Part shown: piece by piece, positions 37,380-46,700 of the stretch
Numbering within the stretch: position 1 is the stretch's first letter
Layout: each line of letters starts with the position of its first letter
Source: Streptococcus parasanguinis ATCC 15912
GTDB taxonomy: Bacteria > Bacillota > Bacilli > Lactobacillales > Streptococcaceae
Reading direction: 5' to 3'
DNA length: 64,000 nt
Assembly: GCF_000164675.2 (NCBI RefSeq)
Contig: NC_015678.1
Coordinates: forward strand, 62,001-126,000
Notes under the pieces: model-generated
What the model was told of the DNA's origin: nothing
The model's database searches: none
The model's input: only the letters and a program-made list of their open reading frames with translations
Translations under genes and position numbers: made by a program

Positions 37380-38346
37380 ATTTGGAACGATCTTCTGGCA
37401 GTACGTGGTATCCCGCAGGCGCCTAGTCTATCTATTGGTCATCTTTTTGGTCGTCGATTTGGTTTTTGCCTATCTCTTTCCAGAGACAGGGACTGTTTTC
37501 CTCTATGCGACCCTAGTGCTAGGCTTTTTTGCCCTCTGTATCTTGATCTGGGATTTCGCCATGACCTTTCAAGACTACCGCAAAGCCGCACTTTATGAGG
37601 AAGTTGAGGTTGCTTCGCCTCTGGAACACCTCCTTTATGAAAAATACACGGAAGAACAGCAGGCGCGCTTGGAGGAAGGGAAGACCGCCCAGGCCAAGTT
37701 CAATGACCTGATGGATTACTATACCCTCTGGGTTCACCAGATTAAGACGCCCATTGCGGCCAGCCAGCTCTTGGTGCAAGATGTCGAGACACCCATTGTC
37801 AAGCAGCAGATGGAGCAGGAGCTCTTTAAGATTGATTCCTATGCCAATCTGGTTTTGCAGTACCTGCGACTGGAGAGTTTTCATGATGATCTGGTCTTAA
37901 AGCGCGTGTCGGTAGAAGACTTGGTCAAGGAAGTGGTCCGCAAGTATGCCCTCTTTTTTATCCAAAAGAACTTGACAGTGGACCTACATGATTTGGAGCA
38001 GGAGGTCATCACCGATCGCAAGTGGCTCCTAGTCATCATCGAGCAGCTCTTATCCAATAGTCTCAAGTACACCAGCACCGGTGGGATTGAAATCTATTTT
38101 AAAGACCAGACTCTCTTTATAAAAGATAGCGGGATTGGGATCAAAAATAGCGATGTGCTTCGCGTCTTTGAGCGGGGCTTCTCCGGCTACAATGGCCACC
38201 TGACCCAGCAATCTTCAGGGCTGGGGCTCTATCTATCTAAGAAAATCGCAGAGCAATTGGGCCACAGGATCACCCTCCATTCAGAGGTCGGCCAAGGCAC
38301 GACCGTTGCCATTCGCTTTGAAGAGAAGAAGTTGGTCATGGATTAA
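37372..38346 (+). CDS. Intramembrane-sensing histidine kinase, BceS-type
   Basis: This is a 324-residue sensor kinase with two N-terminal membrane helices (about residues 15-35 and 40-60) joined by a very short loop, so it has no extracellular sensor and is thought to read the flux through its ABC transporter. The H-box is LWVHQIKTPIAA, and the ATPase region has N-box NSLKYTS, DSGIGI and GLGLYLSKK. It is translationally coupled to the response regulator gene upstream. Confidence 0.93.
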   Translation: MNKFGTIFWQYVVSRRRLVYLLVIFLVVDLVFAYLFPETGTVFLYATLVLGFFALCILIWDFAMTFQDYRKAALYEEVEVASPLEHLLYEKYTEEQQARLEEGKTAQAKFNDLMDYYTLWVHQIKTPIAASQLLVQDVETPIVKQQMEQELFKIDSYANLVLQYLRLESFHDDLVLKRVSVEDLVKEVVRKYALFFIQKNLTVDLHDLEQEVITDRKWLLVIIEQLLSNSLKYTSTGGIEIYFKDQTLFIKDSGIGIKNSDVLRVFERGFSGYNGHLTQQSSGLGLYLSKKIAEQLGHRITLHSEVGQGTTVAIRFEEKKLVMD

Positions 38347-38357
38347 GATTTCCCCAT

Positions 38358-38373
38358 CTTACAAAAATGTAAG
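38358..38373. promoter_or_regulatory. Palindrome, probable BceR-type operator
   Basis: CTTACA-AAAA-TGTAAG is a perfect dyad that fits the TNACA-N4-TGTAA pattern reported for BceR-like regulators. It lies about 54 bp before a TACAAT -10 (38427-38432) that lacks a good -35, as expected for an activated promoter driving the ABC transporter genes. Confidence 0.78.
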
Positions 38374-38461
38374 AAATAAAGGTCAAAATGAAAGGTTAGG
38401 TTATGGTAGCCGCCTTTTATTTTTTATACAATAGTCTCATCAAATGAAGGAGGTCAAGAAA

Positions 38462-38590
38462 ATGAAACTCTTGAAATGGATGAAACAACTCAAAAAGACT
38501 GAGCAACCCTGTAACCAACCCGATCTGGAAAAGACGGAATTTGGTCTCCAAGTCCTGCAACAAACCCAAGAATTTTTCTTGATCTACTAG
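38462..38590 (+). CDS. Small charged protein, 42 residues, leading the Bce transporter operon
   Basis: The frame encodes a 42-residue peptide opening MKLLKWMKQLKK and ending QEFFLIY, with a basic amphipathic N-terminus and a Gln-rich C-terminal half. It has a strong AAGGAGG 7 nt before the ATG, lies between the Bce-type operator and the ATPase gene, and ends 15 bp before that gene. No signal peptide or long hydrophobic stretch is seen. The family is not recognised; a small regulatory or accessory peptide of the transporter is possible. Confidence 0.6.
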   Translation: MKLLKWMKQLKKTEQPCNQPDLEKTEFGLQVLQQTQEFFLIY

Positions 38591-38605
38591 TAAAAGGAGA
38601 AAAGC

Positions 38606-39364
38606 ATGTCATTACTAGATGTTCAACATATCAAAAAAATCTACAAAACCCGCTTTCAAGGAACGCAGGTTGAAGCCTTAAAGGATATTCACTTCACCGT
38701 GGAAAAGGGTGAGTACGTGGCTATTATGGGGGAATCAGGATCCGGGAAATCGACCCTTCTCAATATCCTAGCCATGCTGGACCAACCAACCGAAGGACGG
38801 GTCTACCTCAATGGCACGGACACCTCAACCATCAAGAACAAAGACGCATCGAGCTTCCGTCGCGAAAAACTAGGTTTTGTCTTTCAAGATTTTAACTTGC
38901 TCGATACCTTGTCCGTCAAAGACAATATCCTTCTCCCTCTAGTTCTCTCACGCAGGCCAGTCAAAGAAATGATGAGCAAGGTCGATAGCGTCAGTCGGGA
39001 ATTGGGTATTCACCAACTTCTTGAAAAATACCCCTACGAAATCTCTGGTGGGCAAAAGCAACGGGTGGCCGTAGCGCGGGCTATCATCACCTCACCTGAA
39101 ATCCTCCTTGCGGATGAGCCAACAGGGGCGCTGGATTCCAAGTCTTCAGCTGCGTTACTGGACGTCTTTGAAGATATCAATACCATGGGCCAAACCATTC
39201 TCATGGTGACCCACTCAACCGCAGCGGCAGCGCGTGCCAAGCGCGTGCTCTTTATCAAGGATGGGATCCTTTACAACCAGATCTTCCGTGGCGAAAAAAC
39301 GGAGCGTCAGATGTTCCAAGAAATCTCGGATACCCTGACGGTCATGGCAAGTGAGGTGGAGTAG
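38606..39364 (+). CDS. ABC transporter ATP-binding protein, BceA-type
   Basis: This 252-residue ATPase of the MacB/LolD-like peptide-detoxification group has Walker A GESGSGKST, the signature SGGQKQRVAVARA, Walker B ILLADEPTGALDSKS and the H-loop MVTHS. It pairs with the adjacent permease gene (no gap; TAG followed directly by ATG) and is under the upstream two-component system. It is expected to give resistance to bacitracin, nisin-like or related peptides; the actual drug cannot be told from sequence. Confidence 0.95.
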   Translation: MSLLDVQHIKKIYKTRFQGTQVEALKDIHFTVEKGEYVAIMGESGSGKSTLLNILAMLDQPTEGRVYLNGTDTSTIKNKDASSFRREKLGFVFQDFNLLDTLSVKDNILLPLVLSRRPVKEMMSKVDSVSRELGIHQLLEKYPYEISGGQKQRVAVARAIITSPEILLADEPTGALDSKSSAALLDVFEDINTMGQTILMVTHSTAAAARAKRVLFIKDGILYNQIFRGEKTERQMFQEISDTLTVMASEVE

Positions 39365-41350
39365 ATGTTTCGATTAACCACTAAATTAGCTTGCTCTAAT
39401 CTGATCAAGAACCGCAAGCTCTATTATCCCTTTGCGATTGCGGTCATTCTTGCAGTGACCATCGCCTACCTCTTTGACTCCCTGACCTTTAATCCCCACA
39501 TTTCCGAGCTTAGAGGGGGCTCTTCCATAGTGTTCACTCTCAGCTTGGGGTTCTTCGTGGTCAATGCTGCGGGAGCTATCATCGTGCTCTATGCCAATAG
39601 CTTCGTCATGAAAAACCGCTCCAAGGAACTGGGCATCTACAGCATGCTCGGCCTTGAGAAACGGCATCTCATCAGTATGATCTTCAAGGAACTCTTGATG
39701 TTTGGCTTTCTAACCATCTCAGCCGGAGTCTTGATTGGAGCCCTCTTTGACAAGCTGATCTTTGCCTTTCTCTTGAAACTCATGAAGATGAAGGTCCAGC
39801 TAGTGTCCACCTTCCAACCTGGGATTGTCATCTTGGTCTTTGTCACCTTTGGTCTCATCTTTGGACTTTTGGTTCTTCTCAATGCTTGGCGCATTCTCCG
39901 ATTGAATGCTCTGCAACTGACACGTGAGAAAGCGAGTGGTGAAAAGAAAGCTCGCTTCTTGTGGCCCCAAACCATCCTGGGCTTAGCCTCTCTCGGTTTT
40001 GGCTACTACCTGGCTTTGTCTGTTAAAGACCCCATTTCTGCGGTTTTGATTTTCTTTCTAGCGGTTATCCTGGTCATGATCGGAACCTACCTGCTCTTTA
40101 ATGCTGGGATCACCGTCTTCTTGCACCTGCTTAAGAAAAAGAAGAGCTACTATTACCAGCCCAATAATATGATCTCGGTCTCTAACCTCATCTATCGTAT
40201 GAAGAAAAATGCAGTGGGGCTTGCGACTATTGCCATCCTCTCGACCATGGTGCTAGTAACCATCTCTGCAGCAACCAACATCTATGTCGGTAGCGAAATG
40301 GTCAAGAAAATCATGGCGCCTCATGATTTCTCTGTCCAAGGAAAAGGGGTCGATCTGGAGCAGATCAATCAGAAATTTGATGAATTTGCCTCTGAGCACC
40401 ATCTCAAGATCAAGAATCGTGACCTGATGACCTATGCCAACTTTGGGGTTAAATCACAAAAGGGCACAGATTTCACCGTCTATCCAGCTGATGAACGCAG
40501 CGTCACTCCCAAAACCGTCTTTATGGTCTTTGATGTAGCTAGTTATGAACACATGACAGGCGAACACGTTGATCTGGCTGGCAACCAAGTCCTTCTCTTT
40601 GCCCATAATAAGGCTTTGACAGGGCAGAAACAGTTCACCATCAATGGGCAAGACTTCCAAGTCAAGAAAGAAGTGACCAAGGATTTTATCACTGATCATG
40701 TCCCAAACATGTATAACATGCTGACGGAGGATTTCAACTACCTGATCGTGCCGGACCTCTCAGTCTTTGTCGCTCAGTTTCCAAATCTGGCCATCAATAC
40801 CAATATCTACGGTGGCTTCAATGTCAATGTCGATGAAGATCAGCAACTCAAGCTAGCAGCTAGTTATGACAAGATGATCGATGAATTGAGCAGCCAACAG
40901 GGCCAAGGGACCTTTATCTATGGAGGCAACCGAGCCAATGATGTGGCAGAGTTGAATAGCCTCTTTGGTGGCATCTTCTTTATCGGTATTTTCTTGTCAT
41001 TGATCTTTATGGTCGGAACAGTCATCGTTATCTACTACAAGCAAATTTCAGAAGGATATGAAGACCGTGACCGCTTTGTCATCCTCCAACAGGTGGGGCT
41101 TGATGAAGATGAGGTCAAACGGACCATCAACCGTCAAGTGCGGACCGTCTTCTTCCTTCCCCTCATCTTTGCCTTTGTCCACCTGGCCTTTGCCTACCAT
41201 ATGATCCGCCTGATCCTCAAAGCCCTTGGCGTGATTAATAGTGGCCAAGTCCTCGTCGTCACCCTCAGTGTCTGTGCTGTCTTTCTTATCACCTACCTGA
41301 TCGTCTTTTGGATCACCTCTCGGAGTTATCGTAAGATTGTGCAGATTTAG
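39365..41350 (+). CDS. ABC transporter permease, BceB-type
   Basis: This is a 661-residue FtsX-domain permease with about ten membrane helices and a large extracellular domain (roughly residues 305-530) between helices 7 and 8, the hallmark of BceB-type transporters that free lipid II-cycle intermediates from antimicrobial peptides and signal to their kinase. It forms a complete module with the upstream ATPase, kinase and regulator genes. Confidence 0.94.
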   Translation: MFRLTTKLACSNLIKNRKLYYPFAIAVILAVTIAYLFDSLTFNPHISELRGGSSIVFTLSLGFFVVNAAGAIIVLYANSFVMKNRSKELGIYSMLGLEKRHLISMIFKELLMFGFLTISAGVLIGALFDKLIFAFLLKLMKMKVQLVSTFQPGIVILVFVTFGLIFGLLVLLNAWRILRLNALQLTREKASGEKKARFLWPQTILGLASLGFGYYLALSVKDPISAVLIFFLAVILVMIGTYLLFNAGITVFLHLLKKKKSYYYQPNNMISVSNLIYRMKKNAVGLATIAILSTMVLVTISAATNIYVGSEMVKKIMAPHDFSVQGKGVDLEQINQKFDEFASEHHLKIKNRDLMTYANFGVKSQKGTDFTVYPADERSVTPKTVFMVFDVASYEHMTGEHVDLAGNQVLLFAHNKALTGQKQFTINGQDFQVKKEVTKDFITDHVPNMYNMLTEDFNYLIVPDLSVFVAQFPNLAINTNIYGGFNVNVDEDQQLKLAASYDKMIDELSSQQGQGTFIYGGNRANDVAELNSLFGGIFFIGIFLSLIFMVGTVIVIYYKQISEGYEDRDRFVILQQVGLDEDEVKRTINRQVRTVFFLPLIFAFVHLAFAYHMIRLILKALGVINSGQVLVVTLSVCAVFLITYLIVFWITSRSYRKIVQI

Positions 41351-41373
41351 GAAAAGAAACTCAAATTAAATTA

Positions 41374-41511
41374 GAAACTTTCCTTAGGTGAGTACGGACG
41401 TCAGCGAACTTCGAAGAAGTTCCATGACTAATTATTGAGCCTAAGGTCTCAATAATTCCGAGTGCCTGAAACATAATTATTTCAGGCACTTTTCTCACAG
41501 CGGAAAGTTTC
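41374..41511. repeat. 138 bp stem-closed structured element
   Basis: The outer arms GAAACTTTCC (41374-41383) and GGAAAGTTTC (41502-41511) are perfectly complementary, and GTGAG/CTCAC just inside extends the stem. Three internal perfect hairpins follow: GAACTTC-GAA-GAAGTTC, AATTATTGAG/CTCAATAATT (8 nt loop) and AGTGCCTGAAA/TTTCAGGCACT (8 nt loop). The last, followed by TTTCTC, may terminate the Bce transcript. It resembles a MITE or structured RNA; nothing else is encoded in the 41351-41717 gap besides the next terminator. Confidence 0.8.
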
Positions 41512-41673
41512 AATATACTCTAATAATAATCAGATATTATTTGGATATTTTTGCACAATAATCCAGCATAGGTTATTCAAAGAAAAGAATTGTCAATTTT
41601 TTTAGCTTGCTCATAGCGGGCTTTTTTGTACGAAAACCGACTGCGATTGTTTTTGTTTTTCAAAGGGATACAC

Positions 41674-41708
41674 AAAAAAGACTGAACCCGTAGAGTTCAG
41701 TCTTTGTT
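41674..41708 (-). terminator. Terminator of the minus-strand SemiSWEET gene
   Basis: AAAGACTGAAC and GTTCAGTCTTT arms with a short loop; on the minus strand a T run follows. Confidence 0.85.
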
Positions 41709-41717
41709 CACTTTCTA

Positions 41718-41981
41718 TTAAAGTGATGTAAGGAAAGTCAATCCCCCTAGGATGACACCTGCCGAATTCGGAATGATCAAAATCCAGTCTTTTTTAGGTT
41801 CCTTTGTCCAACCATAAATGACCCAGATCAAGCAAGAAATAGCAGCTGACAAGGGTTGGAAAGGTTGGGCCTTATTTCCCTGTAAATTAGCAATAATTTG
41901 TGGGATGTAGGCAATGAAAACGATAATCCCAATAAAGGCACCGATCGAGCCAACGATTTGGTTGATTTTTTGTTTATTCAT
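41718..41981 (-). CDS. SemiSWEET family sugar transporter (copy 1)
   Basis: This is an 87-residue membrane protein with three helices forming a single triple-helix bundle of the SemiSWEET family, which dimerises to move mono- or disaccharides by facilitated diffusion. The family PQ motif is visible as YIPQII on helix 1, with the conserved tryptophan and asparagine region SCLIWVIYG and IPNSAGVILG. A second SemiSWEET gene lies divergently 274 bp away and shares the same architecture but is clearly diverged. The sugar is unknown. Confidence 0.9.
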   Translation of the reverse strand: MNKQKINQIVGSIGAFIGIIVFIAYIPQIIANLQGNKAQPFQPLSAAISCLIWVIYGWTKEPKKDWILIIPNSAGVILGGLTFLTSL

Positions 41982-42255
41982 AAAATTTTACCTCTGTGTA
42001 TCAAAATAGCATAAGTGGGAAGAAAATGCAATTAATTTGCATGCTACGCAAAATGAAAACGATCACATTTGCAAAAGAATTAGACAAAGTGTCAAAAAAT
42101 GGCAACTAGAGAGAAAATTCACTCGAAAAGAAATCCATCTTCCTGCAAAATCACAAGATTGTGACACTTTACAGTTTAGTAACATTTGAAAAAAGTACTT
42201 GAATTTTAAGAGGGCAAGCGTTAGAATAGTGCGTACTTAAAAAACGAAAGGTATC

Positions 42256-42519
42256 ATGAAAATGAATGAAAAACAAATGAAAATTCTTGGTTGGGTTGCG
42301 ACCTTTATGTCTGTGATGATGTATGTCTCTTACTTCCCACAAATTATAGATAATCTCGCTGGTCACAAAGGAAACTTTATTCAACCTCTTGTCGCAGCCA
42401 TCAACTGTAGTCTTTGGGTCTATTATGGACTTTTCAAAAAAGAACGCGATATCCCACTTGCTGCAGCCAATGCTCCAGGGATCATCTTTGGTTTGATCAC
42501 AGCCATCACAGCCTTGTAA
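42256..42519 (+). CDS. SemiSWEET family sugar transporter (copy 2)
   Basis: This 87-residue SemiSWEET protein has the motif YFPQII on helix 1, NCSLWVYYG on helix 2 and NAPGIIFGL on helix 3. It is a paralogue of the divergent gene at 41718-41981. Because these proteins work as dimers, the pair could form homodimers with different sugars or a heterodimer. A GAAAGGT ribosome site precedes the ATG; an ATG two codons later is an alternative. A repeat copy with terminator follows. Confidence 0.9.
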   Translation: MKMNEKQMKILGWVATFMSVMMYVSYFPQIIDNLAGHKGNFIQPLVAAINCSLWVYYGLFKKERDIPLAAANAPGIIFGLITAITAL

Positions 42520-42530
42520 TCAATGAAAGA

Positions 42531-42711
42531 GAGAGTGGGACAGAAATTGGTAATTCGTTAGAATTCGATTTCGTAGTCCCACCTCCGCACAGTTGAGTAG
42601 GGCTGTAAAAGCTGATGAAATCAGCGTAGTAGAGCCCACTCAACCACTGCGTCTTGCTCGACAATCTAAAGACAATTGAGAGGCCAGGACTTTTGTCCCA
42701 GCCTCTTTTTT
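42531..42711 (+). repeat. ~180 bp structured intergenic repeat, copy 4 of 5
   Basis: Same orientation as copies 1 and 3, with scattered substitutions (for example AAATTGG for AAATCGG, and GTAGTCCCAC for GTCGTCCCAC). It ends in the GAGGCCAGGAC/GTCCCAGCCTC terminator hairpin. Confidence 0.9.
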
Positions 42712-42778
42712 ATAACTTCACTCATTTCCATGGTATAATGGGAGGACTATTCATAGAGAAGATCAAAAGGAGACACGA

Positions 42779-43156
42779 GTGGATCAAAAACATCACTGCC
42801 AAGTCCTATGGGCGAAAAATAAATACCTGGTGCTGAGTCATTCCAGCAACATTTACAAGGAGATCCGGGAATACCTCAAGCAAGACCAGGTGGAGGTCAG
42901 CCACGTCGAAGGCTTGATCCAGCAAGCACTGGCCTTGCCAGAAAATCGTGGTCAGGTCTCCAATGCCTTCCAGCATATCTGGGGATATTTCAAAAAGCAG
43001 GCGACTCCTGAGGAAAAGGCCGACTTCATGCTGCTACTTGAGAAATACCAGCATGGGCAAGCTAGACAAGAGGATCTCATCAAGGGGATCCAAACGCTCC
43101 TAGAGCGCTACCCCAATCGCTATTTGCAAGAGTCGACACTACTAGGAGGTCAATAG
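42779..43156 (+). CDS. DUF1722 (YbgA-type) protein
   Basis: This 125-residue soluble protein matches the DUF1722 domain found alone or at the C-terminus of YbgA. It carries the characteristic WAKNKYLVLSHS near residue 11 and YPNRYLQESTLL near the C-terminus. The GTG start follows AAGGAG 6 nt upstream, and a TATAAT -10 is at 42734-42739. It is immediately followed, with no gap, by a pyrimidine-dimer glycosylase family gene. In E. coli ybgA is next to photolyase, so a shared link with UV damage is plausible but unproven. Confidence 0.88.
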   Translation: MDQKHHCQVLWAKNKYLVLSHSSNIYKEIREYLKQDQVEVSHVEGLIQQALALPENRGQVSNAFQHIWGYFKKQATPEEKADFMLLLEKYQHGQARQEDLIKGIQTLLERYPNRYLQESTLLGGQ

Positions 43157-43522
43157 ATGAGACTGTGGCACCAAGATTTGATCTCAAAACTCCCCCGTCC
43201 CCAGCTTCTCGGCCAACACCGGGAATGCTGTGCCCTTCGAGGCAATGGCTGGGGCAAGAAGCACGCGACGGTCAACTATGTCTTTGACTACTCGCCCTAT
43301 CGCCTCTATGCCTATCACCGCCTGATCATGGAGGAGATGACTGCACGTGGCTACAAGGTCAGCCCAGAGTGGTGGGAGCCGACCTATCGAGGCAAGACCT
43401 GCCCAGCTTATCCAGAGCTAGAAGAGGAAGTCTTGAGCAACCCCATCTATCCTGAGCACCAGGCTACTTATCTCCAAGAATGCTTAGACAATCTAGCAGA
43501 AAAAGGGATCCAACTATACTAA
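43157..43522 (+). CDS. Pyrimidine-dimer DNA glycosylase/endonuclease V family protein
   Basis: This 121-residue protein belongs to the TIGR02328/Pyr_excise family related to T4 endonuclease V. It opens MRLWHQDLISKLPRPQLLGQ, followed by HRECCALRGNGWGKKH and NYVFDYSPYRLYAYH. The T4 enzyme uses the N-terminal amine and Glu23; here glutamate 23 in the HRE motif is present, which supports a glycosylase/lyase role in repairing UV dimers. It starts one base after the DUF1722 stop, so the two are co-translated. Biochemical activity in this subfamily is inferred. Confidence 0.85.
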   Translation: MRLWHQDLISKLPRPQLLGQHRECCALRGNGWGKKHATVNYVFDYSPYRLYAYHRLIMEEMTARGYKVSPEWWEPTYRGKTCPAYPELEEEVLSNPIYPEHQATYLQECLDNLAEKGIQLY

Positions 43523-43555
43523 GAAAAAACGAATCAGACCAGGTTCGTTTTTTTG
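43523..43555. terminator. Intrinsic terminator before the hsd operon
   Basis: AAAAAACGAA and TTCGTTTTTTT arms around a 10 nt loop. Confidence 0.88.
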
Positions 43556-43729
43556 CGCGAAAAACCAACAAAATGCTTTGAAAGCGTTAATTTCTTTTCC
43601 AAACATGCTATAATAATAGGAGATTATGCACAGGAAAAGGATAGACGGATGAAGGCAGTAGCAACTCCAGAACTTGAGATTGAAAGACCAAGTACAATCG
43701 GAGTAGCACAGCTTTAATAGGATGATGAT

Positions 43730-46700
43730 ATGAGAAAAGGGAAAGAATTTACAGAAATGACGAGGGTTCAAATTCCAGCAGCATTGCATCTCATGCGTAT
43801 GGGCTATACCTATCTTCCTTGCAAAGGGAAGGAAATTGCAGAAAGAGATCCAGAGACGAATATTCTGGTATCTATTTTTAGAGAGCAATTTTTGAAGTTC
43901 AATAATTACGCAAATGATGTGGATGTTGAACGAGAGCTAAGTAATATCAAGTTGGAACTAGACCAAAATGATCTGGGACGGGCTTTTTACAAACGAATCA
44001 TCGGAGAAACAAGTGCGACCTATATTGACTGGGAACATCCTGAAGCAAACACCTTTCATGTAGCGCTTGAAGTTACATATAAGAATGGCCGGGATGAATT
44101 TCGTCCGGACCTCGTTGTATTTATCAACGGCATACCTATTTCTTATATTGAAGTTAAACAGCCCAATGCTATCCGAGATGGAAAGACAGGAGTTCACTCA
44201 GAGCAAGACAGAACAAAACAACGTTTTGAAAATCGCAAGTTCCGACGCTTTAACAATATCACCCAGTTGATAGCTCTCTCTGACAACTTGCCATATATCA
44301 GTGGACAAGGGCAGCAAAAACAAGGTTCTTATTATGGTTCGAATGCCTATTCAAAAACCAAGTTTAATGCCTTCAAGGAAGAAAGAAAAAAAGATTTCCG
44401 TCATTCCTTTGCTATGTTAACTGAGGAGCAAATAGACTTCGTCTTAAATGACATGAACCACTTTGCCCTCAAATCTCAACCAGAGTTTACAACAAACCTA
44501 AAGCCTGATACACCTTGTAATGCCTTTCTATCTTCTTTGTACCAGAAGGAACGCTTGCTATTTATGCTTCGTTTTGGCCTAGTCTATGTCGAAGAACAAA
44601 GTAAGGATGGGCAGATGCAATTGCAGAAGCACGTCATGCGCTATCCTCAGTATTTTGCTACACGTGCCATCGAAGAAACAATCGCAAAAGGTGTCAAGAA
44701 GGGCGTTATCTGGCATACACAAGGTTCAGGTAAGACTGCCTTGGCTTTCTTCAATATTCGCTATCTGACTAATTATTTTTCAAAAGAGGGAATCGTTCCT
44801 CAGTTTTACTTTGTCGTGGATCGTTTGGACCTGGCAGACCAAGCCTTTAAGGAATTTACCAAACGAGGGCTCAAGGTGAAGCGCATCAACAACCCTCGAG
44901 AACTCAATCAAAAACAAGACGGCTATGATGTGGCTGTGGTCAATATCCAGAAATTTAAGGATGATTCAGACCTGACCGACCGCTCTGGCTATGACCTCAA
45001 TTGTCAAAATGTCTATTTTATCGATGAAGCCCACCGTTCATACAATGAACGTGGTTCCTACCTGCCAAACCTCTATCAGGCAGATACCAAGGCTATTAAA
45101 ATTGCCTTGACCGGAACGCCATTGATCACATATAAGAAAGATGGTAAGACCAAGGAAAGTCATGCGACCACGCGTGATATCTTTGGAGATTATATCCACA
45201 AATACTATTACAACCAGTCTATCGATGACGGCTTTACCCTACGCTTGATGCGAGAAGATATCGAGACTTCTTATAAAGATAATCTCAGATCTATCAACGA
45301 AGAAATCCAACGTGGCGATCTATCCAAGGAAGACATCTTTGCTCATCCCCACTATGTAGAGCCTATGCTGGACTTTATCATCGAGGACTTTAATAGAGCG
45401 CGTAATGTAATTTTCGATGATCAGACCATCGGTGGTATGATTGTCTGTGATTCGTCCAAGCAGGCGCGTGAGCTTGAAAAACAATTAGAAGAACGTCGTC
45501 AAGCTGGTTCAACAAACTTGACCTCAGCTCTCATCCTTCACGATGAGGGAGACAAGGAAGAGAAGAAGGACAAGGTAGATGCCTATAAGGAAGGTAAGAT
45601 TGACCTCGTTATCGTCTTCTCCATGCTCCTTACAGGATTTGATGCGCCTCGTCTCAAACGCCTCTACCTAGGGCGCAAGATTAAAGCTCACAATCTTTTG
45701 CAAACTCTAACCCGTGTTAATCGTCCCTACAAGGACTATCTCTTTGGTTATGTCATTGACTTTGCTGATATTTCCAAGGAGTTTGACAAGACTAATCGTG
45801 CCTATCTGGAAGAACTCAATCAAGAGTATGATACGACCCTGACAGGGGAAAATGGTGAGGATGTTTTTGGTTCGCTCTTCGTGTCGGCAGATGAAATTTC
45901 TCAAGAGTTGAGCAAGACCGAGCAAATCTTGCTTGACTATCCAACGGATAATCTAGAGTATTTCTCCCAAGCCATCAATGACATCAAGGATAGAAAGCAA
46001 TTGATTGATTTACGAAAAGCCTTGGAGTCTGTCAAGCAGTACTACAATATTGCCCGTCTTCTTGGCTACCATCACTTGCTCAATCAGATTGATATTTCTC
46101 AGATTTCAATCTTGCTTAACATTCTCACTAGACGTATGCTGACACTGTCTCTGATCGATAAACCAGACGACTTCTCTAGTCGGACTCTTTTAAATCTTGC
46201 CATGTCTGAAACTAGCTTTAGCTTTGTCAAGATTGCAGAAGAAGAGCTCCGTCTAGCAGCCAATGACCTAGAAGATTGGAGACGTCGAGTTGCAAGTGGT
46301 ATTAAGAACCAACGGGATGAAAAGGATCCGGAGTGGGTCTCTCTATACGAAGAATTCCAGCGGATCATGCAAAAACATTACATTCATGGGCAAGAAGGTT
46401 TTACCATGGAAAATATCAAGGAAACTCAAAAAGACTATGAAGAACTCTTTAAATCCGTGGAGGACTATCATACTCGTATGAGACGCCTAACCATGAACTT
46501 TGATGGGGACGAAATGGCAGCTCGTTCATACAAGCATGTGACCAACTCGACTATGGTCAATGAATTTCTAGCTATTTACCATGTTATCAAAGATTCTAAG
46601 GTTAAATTAGACCATAGAATCGGTCAAAACCAAGGAGTTTTAGATAATGAGGAATATTTAAAGCGAATGATTCGCGAGCAAGCCCGAAAAGAAATGAAGA

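Noticed and set aside
43578..43591. cre-like sequence TTGAAAGCGTTAAT before hsdR
   Set aside because: It lacks the final C of the CcpA site consensus, and catabolite control of a restriction operon is not expected.
43649..43717. 22-codon frame upstream of hsdR
   Set aside because: No good ribosome site and no recognisable product; may be a leader by chance.
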